DNA from: Flavobacterium degerlachei
Lineage (GTDB): Bacteria; Bacteroidota; Bacteroidia; Flavobacteriales; Flavobacteriaceae
Direction of reading: 5' to 3'
NCBI RefSeq assembly: GCF_900106645.1
Contig: NZ_FNMV01000008.1
Location: 62,001-126,000 of the forward strand
Length of the DNA: 64,000 nt
Translations under genes and position numbers: made by a program
Notes under the pieces: model-generated
Databases searched by the model: none
What the model was told of the DNA's origin: nothing
What the model saw: the letters and a program-made list of their open reading frames with translations, nothing else
In this document: positions 43,259 through 54,008 of the stretch, piece after piece
Position numbering within the stretch: the first letter of the stretch is position 1
How the letters are laid out: each line of letters opens with the position of its first letter

Positions 43259-44227
43259 ATGAAGAACATTGCTATTATCATGGGAGGTTATTCCAGCGAA
43301 TACAAAATTTCACTTATCAGCGGAAACGTTGTATATCAATCACTGGACAAAACAAAATACAATGGCTTTCGCGTCCATATTTTTAAGGAAAAATGGGTGT
43401 ATGTAGATGATGCAGAAACCGAATTCCCTATCGATAAAAATGATTTTTCGACTACAGTCGACGGAAATAAAATCAAATTCGACTGTGTTTTCAATGCAAT
43501 TCACGGAACTCCGGGCGAAGATGGGCTTATGCAAGCCTATTTTGAATTGCTCGAAATACCGCATACTTCCTGCGATTATTACCAAGCAGCATTGACTTTT
43601 AACAAAAGAGACCTTTTATCCGTATTGAAACCATACGGAATAAAAAGTGCTATTTCGTATTACTTAAACAAAGGAGAACATATTGATACGGCCGGAATTG
43701 TAAGTAAAGTAGGTTTGCCCTGTTTTGTAAAACCCAATAAAGCAGGTTCCAGTTTTGGAATTTCAAAAGTTAAAACCGAAGCTGAATTGCCAATTGCTAT
43801 CGAAGTCGCTTATAAAGAAGACAACGAAATCATTATCGAAAGTTTTCTTGACGGTACTGAAGTTTCTGTAGGAGTAATCAATTATCAAGGAAAAACAACC
43901 GTTTTACCAATAACAGAAATTGTATCTGAAAATGATTTCTTTGACTATGAAGCTAAATATTTAGGGAAATCACAAGAAATCACACCGGCAAGAATCTCTG
44001 ACGAAATGACTCAAAAAGTAGGAGCAATTGCTAAACGTGCCTATGAAATTCTACAAATGGAAGGATTTTCTCGTAGTGAATTCATAATTGTAAACGGAGA
44101 ACCTTTTATGCTTGAAATGAATACAATTCCGGGTTTAACCACTGAAAGTTTGATTCCCCAACAAGCAGCCGCAGCAGGAATTTCGCTACAAGACTTGTTT
44201 ACCAATGCAATAGAGTTATCTTCATAA
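43259..44227 (+). CDS. ddl: D-alanine--D-alanine ligase
   Basis: This 322-residue ATP-grasp enzyme makes D-alanyl-D-alanine for peptidoglycan (EC 6.3.2.4). The N-terminal IIMGGYSSEYKISLISGN is the first-domain signature. The nucleotide loop KPNKAGSSFGISKV is followed by EIIIESFLDGTEVSVGVI. The C-terminal metal site FMLEMNTIPGLTTESLIPQQ is complete. Start and length fit the family. It is divergent from the PASTA/rluD operon, and coaD follows after 90 bases in the same direction, so it is perhaps cotranscribed. No TAnnTTTG box was found in the short upstream gap, which is occupied by the hairpin repeat. Confidence 0.97.
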   Translation: MKNIAIIMGGYSSEYKISLISGNVVYQSLDKTKYNGFRVHIFKEKWVYVDDAETEFPIDKNDFSTTVDGNKIKFDCVFNAIHGTPGEDGLMQAYFELLEIPHTSCDYYQAALTFNKRDLLSVLKPYGIKSAISYYLNKGEHIDTAGIVSKVGLPCFVKPNKAGSSFGISKVKTEAELPIAIEVAYKEDNEIIIESFLDGTEVSVGVINYQGKTTVLPITEIVSENDFFDYEAKYLGKSQEITPARISDEMTQKVGAIAKRAYEILQMEGFSRSEFIIVNGEPFMLEMNTIPGLTTESLIPQQAAAAGISLQDLFTNAIELSS

Positions 44228-44317
44228 AAAATTAAAAAGTAACGAAATCTAAAAACCTTTGAATTTTTGCGGTTTTCAACATTTAACTTGAAACTTCAAA
44301 CTTGAAACTTTTAAATA

Positions 44318-44776
44318 ATGAGAAAAGCCATATTTCCAGGATCCTTTGATCCAATAACCTTAGGTCATGAAGACATCATCAAAAGAGGAGTTTCCCTTTT
44401 TGACGAAATTGTAATTGCAATTGGTGTCAACGCCGAAAAAAAATACATGTTTTCACTCGAAGAAAGAAAACGATTCATCGAAGAAACCTTCAAAAACGAG
44501 CCGAAAGTCACAGTTATTACATATGAAGGCTTGACAATTGATTTATGCCATCGAATAAAAGCCGATTTCATCCTGCGTGGATTACGTAATCCAGCCGATT
44601 TTGAGTTTGAAAAAGCCATCGCACATACCAACAGACATTTATCTAAAATAGAAACCGTATTCTTACTAACCGCTGCAAGAACATCATATATCAGCTCTAG
44701 TATTGTGAGGGACGTTATCCGCAATGGCGGTGAATACCAGATGCTGGTTCCCAAAGCCGTAAGATTGAAGAAGTAA
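44318..44776 (+). CDS. coaD: Pantetheine-phosphate adenylyltransferase
   Basis: This 152-residue enzyme performs the penultimate CoA step: 4'-phosphopantetheine + ATP to dephospho-CoA (EC 2.7.7.3). The nucleotidyltransferase motif FPGSFDPITLGHEDIIKRG lies at residues 5-23. The second, RTSYISSSIVRDVIRNGG (with the ISSS sequence), is near the C terminus, and RGLRNPADFEFE is also typical. It sits 90 bases after ddl in the same direction. The spacer contains repeats of ACTTGAAACTTCAA, a low-complexity stretch. No regulation is visible. Confidence 0.97.
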   Translation: MRKAIFPGSFDPITLGHEDIIKRGVSLFDEIVIAIGVNAEKKYMFSLEERKRFIEETFKNEPKVTVITYEGLTIDLCHRIKADFILRGLRNPADFEFEKAIAHTNRHLSKIETVFLLTAARTSYISSSIVRDVIRNGGEYQMLVPKAVRLKK

Positions 44777-44941
44777 ACACTCATCAGGTTTTTAGTATTC
44801 ATACTCCTAAAGAATATAAAATACTTTATTTGCAAATAACTATAAACTGTATACTGCAATCTGAATGAAGAACACGTATTAATAAACTTGCAGAAAGTAC
44901 ATAATAGCCGTATTTTCGCCAAATCAAAATAAAAGCCAACA

Positions 44942-45520
44942 ATGAGTATAGAAAGAGAATTAAGCAAACGCAGTGGATCGAAATGTGAATTATGTGCTGC
45001 AACTGAAAACCTAAAAGTATATGAAGTTTTACCTACTAAAAAAGGTGGAATCGACGAAGCGATAATGGCATGTAGCACTTGTATTGAGCAAATTGAAAAT
45101 CCAGGAAATGAAGATCTAAACCATTGGAGATGTCTAAACGATAGCATGTGGAGTGAGCATACCGCTGTACAAGTGGTATCATGGAGAATGTTGAGTCGCC
45201 TTCGTTCTGCAGGTTGGCCACAAGAATTGATTGATCAAATGTATTTTGACGAAGATACATTAGCCTGGGCTCAAGCAACTGGAGAAGGTGAAGAAGATGA
45301 GAACAAAGTAATACACAGAGATGTAAATGGTGTTATTCTAGAAGTAGGAGACTCAGTAGTTTTGATAAAAGACCTGAAAGTAAAAGGATCTAGTATGGTG
45401 GCTAAACAAGGAACTTCTGTACGTAACATCAGACTGGACCATGAAAATGCCGAATATATTGAAGGAAAAGTAGATGGACAAACTATCGTAATCATCACAC
45501 AATACGTGAAGAAATTGTAG
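44942..45520 (+). CDS. PhnA-domain protein
   Basis: This 192-residue protein has an N-terminal zinc-ribbon-like segment with the cysteines SKCELCAATENL and ACSTCIEQIENP. The C-terminal PhnA-like domain (about 120-190) contains DVNGVILEVGDSVVLIKDLK and GTSVRNIRLDHENAEYIEGK. The middle region (about 60-115) is helical and rich in Trp. PhnA-like proteins are found in many bacteria; the name comes from the phn cluster, but phosphonate metabolism is not implied. Function is unknown. It is a monocistron ending in a strong hairpin. Confidence 0.88.
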   Translation: MSIERELSKRSGSKCELCAATENLKVYEVLPTKKGGIDEAIMACSTCIEQIENPGNEDLNHWRCLNDSMWSEHTAVQVVSWRMLSRLRSAGWPQELIDQMYFDEDTLAWAQATGEGEEDENKVIHRDVNGVILEVGDSVVLIKDLKVKGSSMVAKQGTSVRNIRLDHENAEYIEGKVDGQTIVIITQYVKKL

Positions 45521-45552
45521 TGAGTATTAAATCAGTGATTAGCATAAAAAAT

Positions 45553-45597
45553 AAAATCGTTAACAGTAACTCTATTTTACTGTTAACGATTTTTTTA
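45553..45597 (+). terminator. Bidirectional terminator between phnA-like and helicase genes
   Basis: AAAATCGTTAACAGTA and TACTGTTAACGATTTT form a perfect 16-base stem with a nine-base loop, then more T. It ends the PhnA-type gene and, on the other strand, the helicase. Confidence 0.9.
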
Positions 45598-45643
45598 TTC
45601 CTTTTCTGAACACTTTTTCAACTGACCACTGATCACTAAAAAA

Positions 45644-46990
45644 CTACTCCTCTTCTTTCTTAATCACTTTACGGGCAACTTCAATTTTAAACTTCTTGCC
45701 TTTCATTTTCTCATCCTTGATGTTATTCAACAAGTCTTTTACTTTATTGAATTTCACAGCAGCAAAAGAGATAAAATCTTTTACTTCGATTAATCCTAAA
45801 TCACCTTTTTCTAATTTCCCTTTTTGAGAAAAGAAACCTACGATATCTATCTTATTCAGTTTGTTCTTCTTTCCACCACTGATATAAATTGTTTGAAATT
45901 GCGGCGGTTTTGGCAAAGTAACAGAATCCTCAACAGTAAAAACTTTCATGCCATAATCGATATAATCCGCTTTTTTTTCACTTTCATGAGCAACGATATA
46001 AGCCGTTCCTGACGCTAGCATACGAGCTGTTCTTCCATTTCTATGCGTGAATTCATCTTCTTTAGATGGTAAATGATAATGGATAACATGGTTCATTTCT
46101 GGAATATCAAGTCCACGAGCCGCTAAATCAGTTGTAATTAAATAACTTACACTTCCATTACGAAACTGAATCAAAGCGCGTTCACGCTCATCCTGATCCA
46201 TACCACCATGATAATAGGTAGCGTAAATACCTTTTTCGTTTAAAGTATCACTGATACGTTCTGCAGCATCACGATGATTACAAAAAACGATAGCTGATTC
46301 AGACTTAAGCGAACAAATCAGATTGAACAAACTTCCTATTTTATCTCTCTCTTTAGAAACAACCATCCTCATCGAAAGGTTTGTTTCCACCTCATGCTCA
46401 GGAATAAAATCTAAAATAGTTGGATTAACTACTCTAGTGTATTTTGGAATCTCAATATCAGAGGTCGCCGAAACCAACACTCTTTTATTCAGTTTAGAAA
46501 ATTTCCCTATGATGAATGACATTTGCTCATGGAACCCCAATTGCAGTGATTTATCAAATTCATCCAAAATCAAAGTTTGGATTTTATCCGTTCTAAAAGT
46601 TCCTCTGTCTATATGATCAGCGATACGCCCAGGAGTACCTATTAATACGGCTGGCGGATTGCTTAAATTCTTAATTTCAGTATCGATCGAGTGTCCACCG
46701 TAGCAAACATTTACTTTGTAATCTGTACCCATTTTTTTCCACACTTGCTCAATTTGCAACCCCAATTCTCTTGAAGGAACCAGAATTAAACATTGAACAG
46801 ATAGAATCTCAGGCTGCAACATTTCTAGAATTGGCAATAAAAAGGCCAATGTTTTCCCTGAACCTGTAGGAGAAAGCAGTAATACATTATTATCGTTTAG
46901 GATGGCGTCTTGCGCAACTTCCTGCATTTCGTTCAGGCTTTCGATGCCTAAATTCAAAAGTATATTATTGGAATGGTGTTTCTTATTCAT
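45644..46990 (-). CDS. DEAD-box RNA helicase with DbpA-type RNA-binding C domain
   Basis: This 448-residue helicase has motif I SPTGSGKT, motif II DEFD in LILDEFDKSLQLGFHEQM, motif III SAT and motif VI HRNGRTAR. The usual DEAD is thus DEFD, and this variant seems normal in the Bacteroidota group. The C-terminal about 75 residues (GFFSQKGKLEKGDLGLIEV) form an RRM-like DbpA domain that binds 23S rRNA hairpin 92 in E. coli, so ribosome assembly is likely. A stretch of lysine-rich residues ends it. Start ATG 46990. It is a single gene, with no promoter match on the minus strand. Confidence 0.92.
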   Translation of the reverse strand: MNKKHHSNNILLNLGIESLNEMQEVAQDAILNDNNVLLLSPTGSGKTLAFLLPILEMLQPEILSVQCLILVPSRELGLQIEQVWKKMGTDYKVNVCYGGHSIDTEIKNLSNPPAVLIGTPGRIADHIDRGTFRTDKIQTLILDEFDKSLQLGFHEQMSFIIGKFSKLNKRVLVSATSDIEIPKYTRVVNPTILDFIPEHEVETNLSMRMVVSKERDKIGSLFNLICSLKSESAIVFCNHRDAAERISDTLNEKGIYATYYHGGMDQDERERALIQFRNGSVSYLITTDLAARGLDIPEMNHVIHYHLPSKEDEFTHRNGRTARMLASGTAYIVAHESEKKADYIDYGMKVFTVEDSVTLPKPPQFQTIYISGGKKNKLNKIDIVGFFSQKGKLEKGDLGLIEVKDFISFAAVKFNKVKDLLNNIKDEKMKGKKFKIEVARKVIKKEEE

Positions 46991-47081
46991 TTTGCAAAAG
47001 TACTAAAAAAAGTCCTCAATGCTCAGTTTTTAGAATTCTGTCCCAGTTTTCATTTCTAGAATTACTACCCTTGAGATTGCA

Positions 47082-47114
47082 TTTGATATTGACGTAAAAA
47101 AAATATTATATTTG
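47082..47114 (+). promoter_or_regulatory. Promoter of the M14 peptidase gene
   Basis: TTTG at 47082-47085, 21 bases, then TATATTTG at 47107-47114 match the Bacteroidota consensus. The start codon at 47139 gives a leader of about 15-20 bases. Confidence 0.75.
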
Positions 47115-47138
47115 ACATAGCCCAAAAACAACTTATAT

Positions 47139-48863
47139 ATGAGATCTTTTACTATTGCTTTACTACTTTTTTCAACACTAATTTTTGCTCAAAAAGACAC
47201 TAATTACAATACTATTTTCGAAAAAGGAAACGGCAATCAATCGGCAACATATCAGGAAACGATTGCTTACTACTCCCTTTTGTCCAAAGATTTTCCTTCG
47301 ATAAAAATCCAAGAAATGGGATTGACAGATAGCGGAGAACAACTACATCTCGTACTATTTGATCCCGATAAAAATTTTAATACACAGCAAAAAAACAAAG
47401 CCGTACTACTAATCAATAATGGTATCCACCCTGGCGAGCCAGATGGAATTGACGCCACGATGCAGCTATTTAGAGATTTGGCTTTAGCCAAAGTAAAAAT
47501 CCCAAAAAACACCATTATAGCAACCATTCCAGTATATAACATTGGTGGTGCCTTAAATCGGAATTCGACCACGAGAGCGAATCAGGATGGCCCTGAGCAT
47601 TACGGATTCAGGGGCAATGCCAGAAATTATGATTTGAATCGTGATTTTATCAAAGCAGATACTAGAAACACCAAAAGCTTTTATGCAATTTTTCAGCAGC
47701 TGAATCCTGATGTATTTATTGACAATCATGTAAGCAATGGCGCCGATTATCAATATAAAATCACCTACATCATGACTCAGCAAAACCAGCTAGGAAATGT
47801 ATTAGGTACTTATTTAGACACTAAAATGATGCCTGCAATAGTTGATGGACTAAGACTCAAAAATATAGAAAGCACCCCCTATGTAAATGCATTTAGCGAA
47901 ACTCCCGACAATGGTTTTGCACAGTTTTTTGACAGCCCTAGATATTCTACAGGATACACTTCCCTATTCAACACAATTGGATTTGTTGTAGAAACTCATA
48001 TGCTAAAGAAATATGCAGATCGCGTAAAAGCTACTTACGAATACATGCTGGCAACAATGGATTACACCGATGCAAACTTCAAAAAAATAAAAGAACTACG
48101 ATTACAAAACGAGTTACAATACGCACCTAAGAATTCCTACACTATTAAATGGGAAATTGACACCACAAAAGTGACTCCTTTCTCATTTTTGGGATTTGAG
48201 GCGGGACATAAACCAAGTGAAGCAACGACAGGAAATAGGCTGTATTATGACAGAACCAAACCTTTCAAAAAAGACATCGCTTATCTAAAAGAATACAAGT
48301 CAGTAAAAGAAATTACGATCCCAGAAGCATACATTATTCCGAAAGCATTTTGGAACGTTATCGATCTTCTTAAAAGCAATAATTTAAACTACTCACAACT
48401 TAAAAAAGACACGCTTATTGAAGTCGAAAGTTACAAGATTAACGACTACAAAACAGGCGGCTCAGCTTTTGAAGGTCATTACATTCACAGAGACACAAAA
48501 GTGAGCGTAAACAAGACCAAGGTCGCTTTCGCAAAAGGGGATTACGTCTTTCCCACCACTCAAAAAGGGGTGAAATACCTATTAGAAACTCTAGAGCCAC
48601 AAGGAGTAGACTCTTTCTTTAATTGGAATTTTTTCGATACTATGCTGCAACAAAAAGAAGGCTATTCTGAATATGTTTTTGAGGATACTGCAGCCCAATT
48701 ACTAAAAGACAGCCCAAAACTTAGAAGTGAATTAGAACGAAAAAAGACAACTGATACTGCTTTTGCAAAAAGTCCCGAAGCGCAATTGGATTGGATTTAC
48801 AAAAATTCGGTTTATTATGAAAAAGCACACTTGCAATATCCCGTTTACAGATTGATGCAATAA
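47139..48863 (+). CDS. Secreted M14-family zinc carboxypeptidase
   Basis: This 574-residue protein has a signal peptide (about 1-17, ending LIFAQ), so it is periplasmic or secreted. The M14 zinc site is visible: His and Glu in NNGIHPGEPDGIDA, His in VFIDNHVSNGADY and the catalytic Glu in FVVETHMLKKYA. Family enzymes remove residues from the C terminus of peptides. The C-terminal about 220 residues (from about 350) are not like known accessory domains and may be a binding module. It has its own promoter, and a hairpin follows. No peptide uptake gene is next to it. Confidence 0.9.
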   Translation: MRSFTIALLLFSTLIFAQKDTNYNTIFEKGNGNQSATYQETIAYYSLLSKDFPSIKIQEMGLTDSGEQLHLVLFDPDKNFNTQQKNKAVLLINNGIHPGEPDGIDATMQLFRDLALAKVKIPKNTIIATIPVYNIGGALNRNSTTRANQDGPEHYGFRGNARNYDLNRDFIKADTRNTKSFYAIFQQLNPDVFIDNHVSNGADYQYKITYIMTQQNQLGNVLGTYLDTKMMPAIVDGLRLKNIESTPYVNAFSETPDNGFAQFFDSPRYSTGYTSLFNTIGFVVETHMLKKYADRVKATYEYMLATMDYTDANFKKIKELRLQNELQYAPKNSYTIKWEIDTTKVTPFSFLGFEAGHKPSEATTGNRLYYDRTKPFKKDIAYLKEYKSVKEITIPEAYIIPKAFWNVIDLLKSNNLNYSQLKKDTLIEVESYKINDYKTGGSAFEGHYIHRDTKVSVNKTKVAFAKGDYVFPTTQKGVKYLLETLEPQGVDSFFNWNFFDTMLQQKEGYSEYVFEDTAAQLLKDSPKLRSELERKKTTDTAFAKSPEAQLDWIYKNSVYYEKAHLQYPVYRLMQ

Positions 48864-48920
48864 AATAATTCAGCCACCAAAAGCTTTTTTTCTTCTAATT
48901 TACCTTCTAATAGCACACAA

Positions 48921-48960
48921 AAAATAGGGATAACCTCATTATGAGATTATCCCTATTTTA
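48921..48960 (+). terminator. Bidirectional terminator between M14 and Nudix genes
   Basis: AAAATAGGGATAA and TTATCCCTATTTT form the outer stem, with a small inner CTCAT/ATGAG pairing. The gap between the two stop codons is only about 115 bases. Confidence 0.85.
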
Positions 48961-48979
48961 TTGTCGTAACAGTTTAAAA

Positions 48980-49594
48980 TTACATTTTATCAGGATGAAT
49001 ACTTTTTTCTTCATCAAACAATAATTTAATGTTCTCGTAAGAATTTTTTAACGCCTCTGGTATCTGATCTGGGCTAAACCAAGCCACTTTTTCTATTCCT
49101 TCCTCCAATTGACCTTGAGGTATTCCTTCAAAATCAGACTGCATTTCGAACCAATGTGTTATTTTCAATTTAAAAACTCCATTGCGTTTAAAAACATGAT
49201 AGGTTTTTTGCAACTTACTCGTAATACGTAATAAGTTTACGCCAGTTTCCTCTTCAACTTCACGCATTGCAGTGCCTTCAATATCCTCTCCTTTTTCGGT
49301 TCCTCCCTTAGGTAAGTCCCATTTTCCATTCCTAAAAATGAATAAAACCTCCCCTTTTTTATTGTACACCAAGCCTCCTCCAGCCTTATTGACTGGAATT
49401 TTGGTTTTCAAGGTCTTCATAATCTCCTTTTCATCAGGGTGATACAGATAGGCCTTTTGAATTTTATTTTGAAAAATTTTGACTATAAGTTGCTTTATAT
49501 CAATACTTTCCAATAGAAATAATTGAAAATCTGTTTCTTTTGATATTTTATTTGTCAAAAAAAGTGGTTTGTCGTTAACAAAAACTTTATACAT
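48980..49594 (-). CDS. Nudix hydrolase
   Basis: This 204-residue protein has a complete Nudix box from about residue 97 (GGTEKGEDIEGTAM, then REVEEETGV at 111-119), so it is a Mg-dependent hydrolase of nucleoside diphosphates linked to another moiety. The first 65 residues form an extra N-terminal domain (MYKVFVNDKPLFL) not found in basic Nudix proteins. The substrate is not evident. It is divergent from pyrE, with only seven bases between the start codons. The pyrE promoter lies inside its first codons. The shared upstream region suggests coordinated nucleotide metabolism but may be accidental. Confidence 0.93.
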   Translation of the reverse strand: MYKVFVNDKPLFLTNKISKETDFQLFLLESIDIKQLIVKIFQNKIQKAYLYHPDEKEIMKTLKTKIPVNKAGGGLVYNKKGEVLFIFRNGKWDLPKGGTEKGEDIEGTAMREVEEETGVNLLRITSKLQKTYHVFKRNGVFKLKITHWFEMQSDFEGIPQGQLEEGIEKVAWFSPDQIPEALKNSYENIKLLFDEEKSIHPDKM

Positions 49595-49597
49595 TTG
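49568..49597 (+). promoter_or_regulatory. pyrE promoter inside the Nudix gene
   Basis: TTTG at 49568-49571, 18 bases, then TACATTTG at 49590-49597. The -7 box reaches across the Nudix start codon, and the pyrE ATG at 49602 follows five bases later. The predicted transcript therefore starts at or next to the ATG. Confidence 0.8.
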
Positions 49598-49601
49598 TAG
49601 T

Positions 49602-50246
49602 ATGATTTTTAATAAAGATACTGCCGAAAAAACAGCCGAATTGCTTTTGCAAATAAATGCAATTAAATTGAATCCAGGAAATCCTTTTACATGGGCTTCT
49701 GGATGGAAGTCACCTATTTATTGTGATAACCGCTTAATCCTCTCATTTCCACCCATAAGAAACTATGTCAGAGATGAATTTTCTAAAAATATTGAAAAAC
49801 AATTTGGAAAGCCAGATGTTATCGCCGGTGTTGCCACTGGAGCGATAGGAATTGGAATGCTAGTTGCCGAAAGTTTAGGATTGCCATTCGTATATGTACG
49901 GCCAGAAGCTAAAAAACACGGCCGACTAAATCAAGTGGAAGGTTTTTTGCAAAAAGGACAAAATGTAGTTGTTGTCGAAGATTTGATAAGCACGGGAAAC
50001 AGCAGCTTACTTGCTGTTGAAGCCTTACGTGCAGCTGGAGCAAATATAAAAGGAATGGCTGCCATATTCACCTACGGGTTTGATGTAGCAGATCAGAATT
50101 TTAAAAATGCAAAAGTGGATTTATATACTTTGAGTAATTACCAAAATTTATTGAATTTGGCTGTAGCCAAAAGTTATATCTCTGAAAAAGAAGAAAAAAC
50201 TTTAAGAGAATGGAGCGTAAGCCCATCTACATGGGATATCGTTTAA
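49602..50246 (+). CDS. pyrE: Orotate phosphoribosyltransferase
   Basis: This 214-residue enzyme of pyrimidine synthesis joins orotate to PRPP, giving orotidine 5'-phosphate (EC 2.4.2.10). The PRPP motif VVVVEDLISTGNSS is near residue 125. PFTWASGWKSPIYCDNRL and AGVATGAIGIGMLVAE are the family's substrate loops. An ATG at 49569 would place the start upstream of the promoter box, so ATG 49602 (MIFNKDTAEKTAEL) is chosen. This predicts a leaderless or near-leaderless mRNA. The SRPBCC gene follows after 53 bases and may be in the same transcript. Confidence 0.95.
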   Translation: MIFNKDTAEKTAELLLQINAIKLNPGNPFTWASGWKSPIYCDNRLILSFPPIRNYVRDEFSKNIEKQFGKPDVIAGVATGAIGIGMLVAESLGLPFVYVRPEAKKHGRLNQVEGFLQKGQNVVVVEDLISTGNSSLLAVEALRAAGANIKGMAAIFTYGFDVADQNFKNAKVDLYTLSNYQNLLNLAVAKSYISEKEEKTLREWSVSPSTWDIV

Positions 50247-50299
50247 GATCTTTTCTTTTTGACGATATAAAACAAATTGAAGTAAAAAAATAAATTTAT

Positions 50300-50692
50300 A
50301 TGAACTTAGAAAGTCCAAAAGTTGCAGTTGGGAAATCAGCGCAAGAATTATTCGATTTGTTGACAGATGTTAAAAATTTCGAAAGACTAATGCCGGAAAA
50401 TATCGCTAAATTTGAAGTTATCGGTGATGATGCTTTTATTTTTGGTTTAAAGGGTATGCCCGAAATAAAATTAAAAATGAAGGAAAAAGTAGCTCCAAAC
50501 AAAGTAGTTTTGGGTGCTGCCAGTGACAAACTTCCATTCACACTAATAGCTAACATTGATGCCGTTTCTGATCAGTCAAGTGCAGTTAAACTTGATTTTG
50601 AAGGTGATTTCAATCCTATGATGGCGATGATGATAAAAGGACCAATCGGTAAGTTTATCGAAACATTGGCTAACAATATGGGAAAACTATAA
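50300..50692 (+). CDS. SRPBCC/START-like small protein
   Basis: This 130-residue soluble protein has the helix-grip SRPBCC pattern: N-terminal strand, short helices (SAQELFDLLTDVKNFERLMP), several antiparallel strands, and a long C-terminal helix (IGKFIETLANNMGKL). Such folds bind hydrophobic ligands; no catalytic residues are seen. I recall similar genes commonly following pyrE in flavobacteria, but the role is not known. The gap of 53 bases to pyrE and the shared terminator at 50710 fit a two-gene transcript. ATG 50300 (MNLESPKVAVGKS) is the only good start. Confidence 0.82.
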   Translation: MNLESPKVAVGKSAQELFDLLTDVKNFERLMPENIAKFEVIGDDAFIFGLKGMPEIKLKMKEKVAPNKVVLGAASDKLPFTLIANIDAVSDQSSAVKLDFEGDFNPMMAMMIKGPIGKFIETLANNMGKL

Positions 50693-50709
50693 ATCCCACA
50701 TAAAAGTTA

Positions 50710-50758
50710 AAAAAAGTGTTTAAGACTTGAAATCGTTTCAATTCTTAAACACTTTTTT
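50710..50758 (+). terminator. Bidirectional terminator between SRPBCC and birA genes
   Basis: AAAAAAGTGTTTAAGA and TCTTAAACACTTTTTT form a perfect 16-base stem, with TGAAA/TTTCA pairing further inside. It serves both converging genes. Confidence 0.92.
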
Positions 50759-50759
50759 A

Positions 50760-51488
50760 TTAGTACAGCATTTGCACTTCTTTGATACTATATTCAGAAA
50801 TACTATCATCTTCTAATTGAACTTGAAGTTTTCCATAAGAAGAAACTCCCTGAATAATTCCCATGAAGTTTTGGTTTGAATTATCTTTAAAAGCCATAGG
50901 AATTCCCTTCTTGAATAGTTTATTAGTGTACTCCAACCATAAGGAAGCAGCATCACTATTCATAATGGCAATGTTTTGTTTTATTTTTTTTACAATCTCG
51001 TTAAGTATCTTCTCTTTATCAAACTGCGATTCACAAATCACAGCCAATGACGACGCTTTTGGCAAATTTTCAAAGTTTATTTGATTAACATTTATCCCCA
51101 AACCCACAATAGAATGGACAGTTCCGTCACTTTTGATGCTGTTTTCTATCAAAATGCCACCAATTTTAAAATTATATGACATAATGTCGTTTGGCCATTT
51201 AATCATTAAACTAGGAATATAAAATGTTTCCAAGGCTTCAATAACAGCAAGAGCAACGCTAATATTAAGTTTAAAAATCTGATTTACATCTGACAAAGAA
51301 TCTTTAATAAAAACACTCATTGTTAGATTCTTACCCGCCTCAGAACCCCAAACGGCACCCATTTGCCCTTTCCCTTTCGTTTGATTTTCAGCAGTGACAA
51401 TCGTAAAATTTTCTAGCTGTTGTTTGTTTGACAATCCTTTTAGAAATTCATTTGTCGAATCTATGGCATCGAGTTTGATTACTTTCAT
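50760..51488 (-). CDS. birA: Biotin--[acetyl-CoA-carboxylase] ligase
   Basis: This 242-residue enzyme attaches biotin to carboxylase carrier protein through biotinyl-AMP (EC 6.3.4.15). It has the biotin loop GKGQMGAVWGSEAGKNL, the KWPNDI motif and KIGGILIENS. The length and the absence of an N-terminal HTH show a ligase-only form that is not a repressor. It is divergent from rsfS with about 95 bases between. Start ATG 51488 (MKVIKLDAIDSTNEFL) matches the usual start. No operator was recognised. Confidence 0.93.
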   Translation of the reverse strand: MKVIKLDAIDSTNEFLKGLSNKQQLENFTIVTAENQTKGKGQMGAVWGSEAGKNLTMSVFIKDSLSDVNQIFKLNISVALAVIEALETFYIPSLMIKWPNDIMSYNFKIGGILIENSIKSDGTVHSIVGLGINVNQINFENLPKASSLAVICESQFDKEKILNEIVKKIKQNIAIMNSDAASLWLEYTNKLFKKGIPMAFKDNSNQNFMGIIQGVSSYGKLQVQLEDDSISEYSIKEVQMLY

Positions 51489-51582
51489 GCGTAATTATTT
51501 GTATAATGGAATTTAATATTATGTTAAGGTTCAAAAATAATCACAAAAAATGGTAACTTTACAAACTTATATAAAATAATTC

Positions 51583-51954
51583 ATGGCAAAAAAGACTATA
51601 GATAATGATGCATTATTAGCAAACATTATTAAGGGAATCGAAGAAGTAAAAGGAAATGACATCGATATCCTCGACTTAAGAGAGATTGACACCGCAGTTT
51701 GCGACTATTTTGTTGTCTGCAACGGAAATTCAAACACTCAGGTTAACGCAATTGTTAACTCAATTCAAAAAACAGTTTCAAAAGAATTAAAAGACAAGCC
51801 TTGGCATGTTGAAGGTTCCGATAATGCGGAGTGGGTTCTTATGGATTATGTTAATATCGTAGTTCACGTTTTCCAAAAACAAATCAGAGAATATTACAAC
51901 ATTGAAAGTTTGTGGGGAGATGCAAAAATCACTACAATAGAAAACAAATACTAA
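51583..51954 (+). CDS. rsfS: Ribosomal silencing factor RsfS
   Basis: This 123-residue protein of the RsfS (Iojap) family binds ribosomal protein uL14 and blocks subunit joining when nutrients are scarce. The conserved ILDLREIDTAVCDYFVVCNG and the C-terminal WHVEGSDNAEWVLMDYVNIV are clear. The ftsH start codon follows 14 bases after its stop, so the two are an operon. The upstream gap holds TAACTTTA, a one-base mismatch to the -7 consensus. Promoter assignment is therefore uncertain. Confidence 0.95.
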   Translation: MAKKTIDNDALLANIIKGIEEVKGNDIDILDLREIDTAVCDYFVVCNGNSNTQVNAIVNSIQKTVSKELKDKPWHVEGSDNAEWVLMDYVNIVVHVFQKQIREYYNIESLWGDAKITTIENKY

Positions 51955-51968
51955 AGAAAAAAACCAGA

Positions 51969-53894
<1,926 letters not shown>

Positions 53895-53920
53895 ATAATA
53901 CATCAAATTTAATTATTTTT

Positions 53921-53962
53921 AAAATCTTAATTCAAAATCAGCTTTTGAATTAAGATTTTTTT
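53921..53962 (+). terminator. Terminator of rsfS-ftsH
   Basis: AAAATCTTAATTCAAAA and TTTTGAATTAAGATTTT form a perfect 17-base stem (loop TCAGC) followed by more T. A TATCTTTG box for the next unit begins just after, at 53962. Confidence 0.9.
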
Positions 53963-54008
53963 ATCTTTGACCGTTTCCTAATTAACATATAAAGCACCTT
54001 AACAACAT

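Noticed and set aside
44365..45147. Long minus-strand open frame (260 codons) opposite coaD and the phnA-like gene
   Set aside because: It lies antisense to two well-supported genes, and its product has no recognisable domain.
46556..46591. DEFD instead of DEAD in the helicase as a sign of inactivation
   Set aside because: The other motifs are intact, and DEFDKSL-type motif II appears usual in the Bacteroidota DbpA group.
49569..49601. Upstream ATG of pyrE adding 11 residues
   Set aside because: It would place the start before the promoter -7 box, and the added residues are not part of the family.
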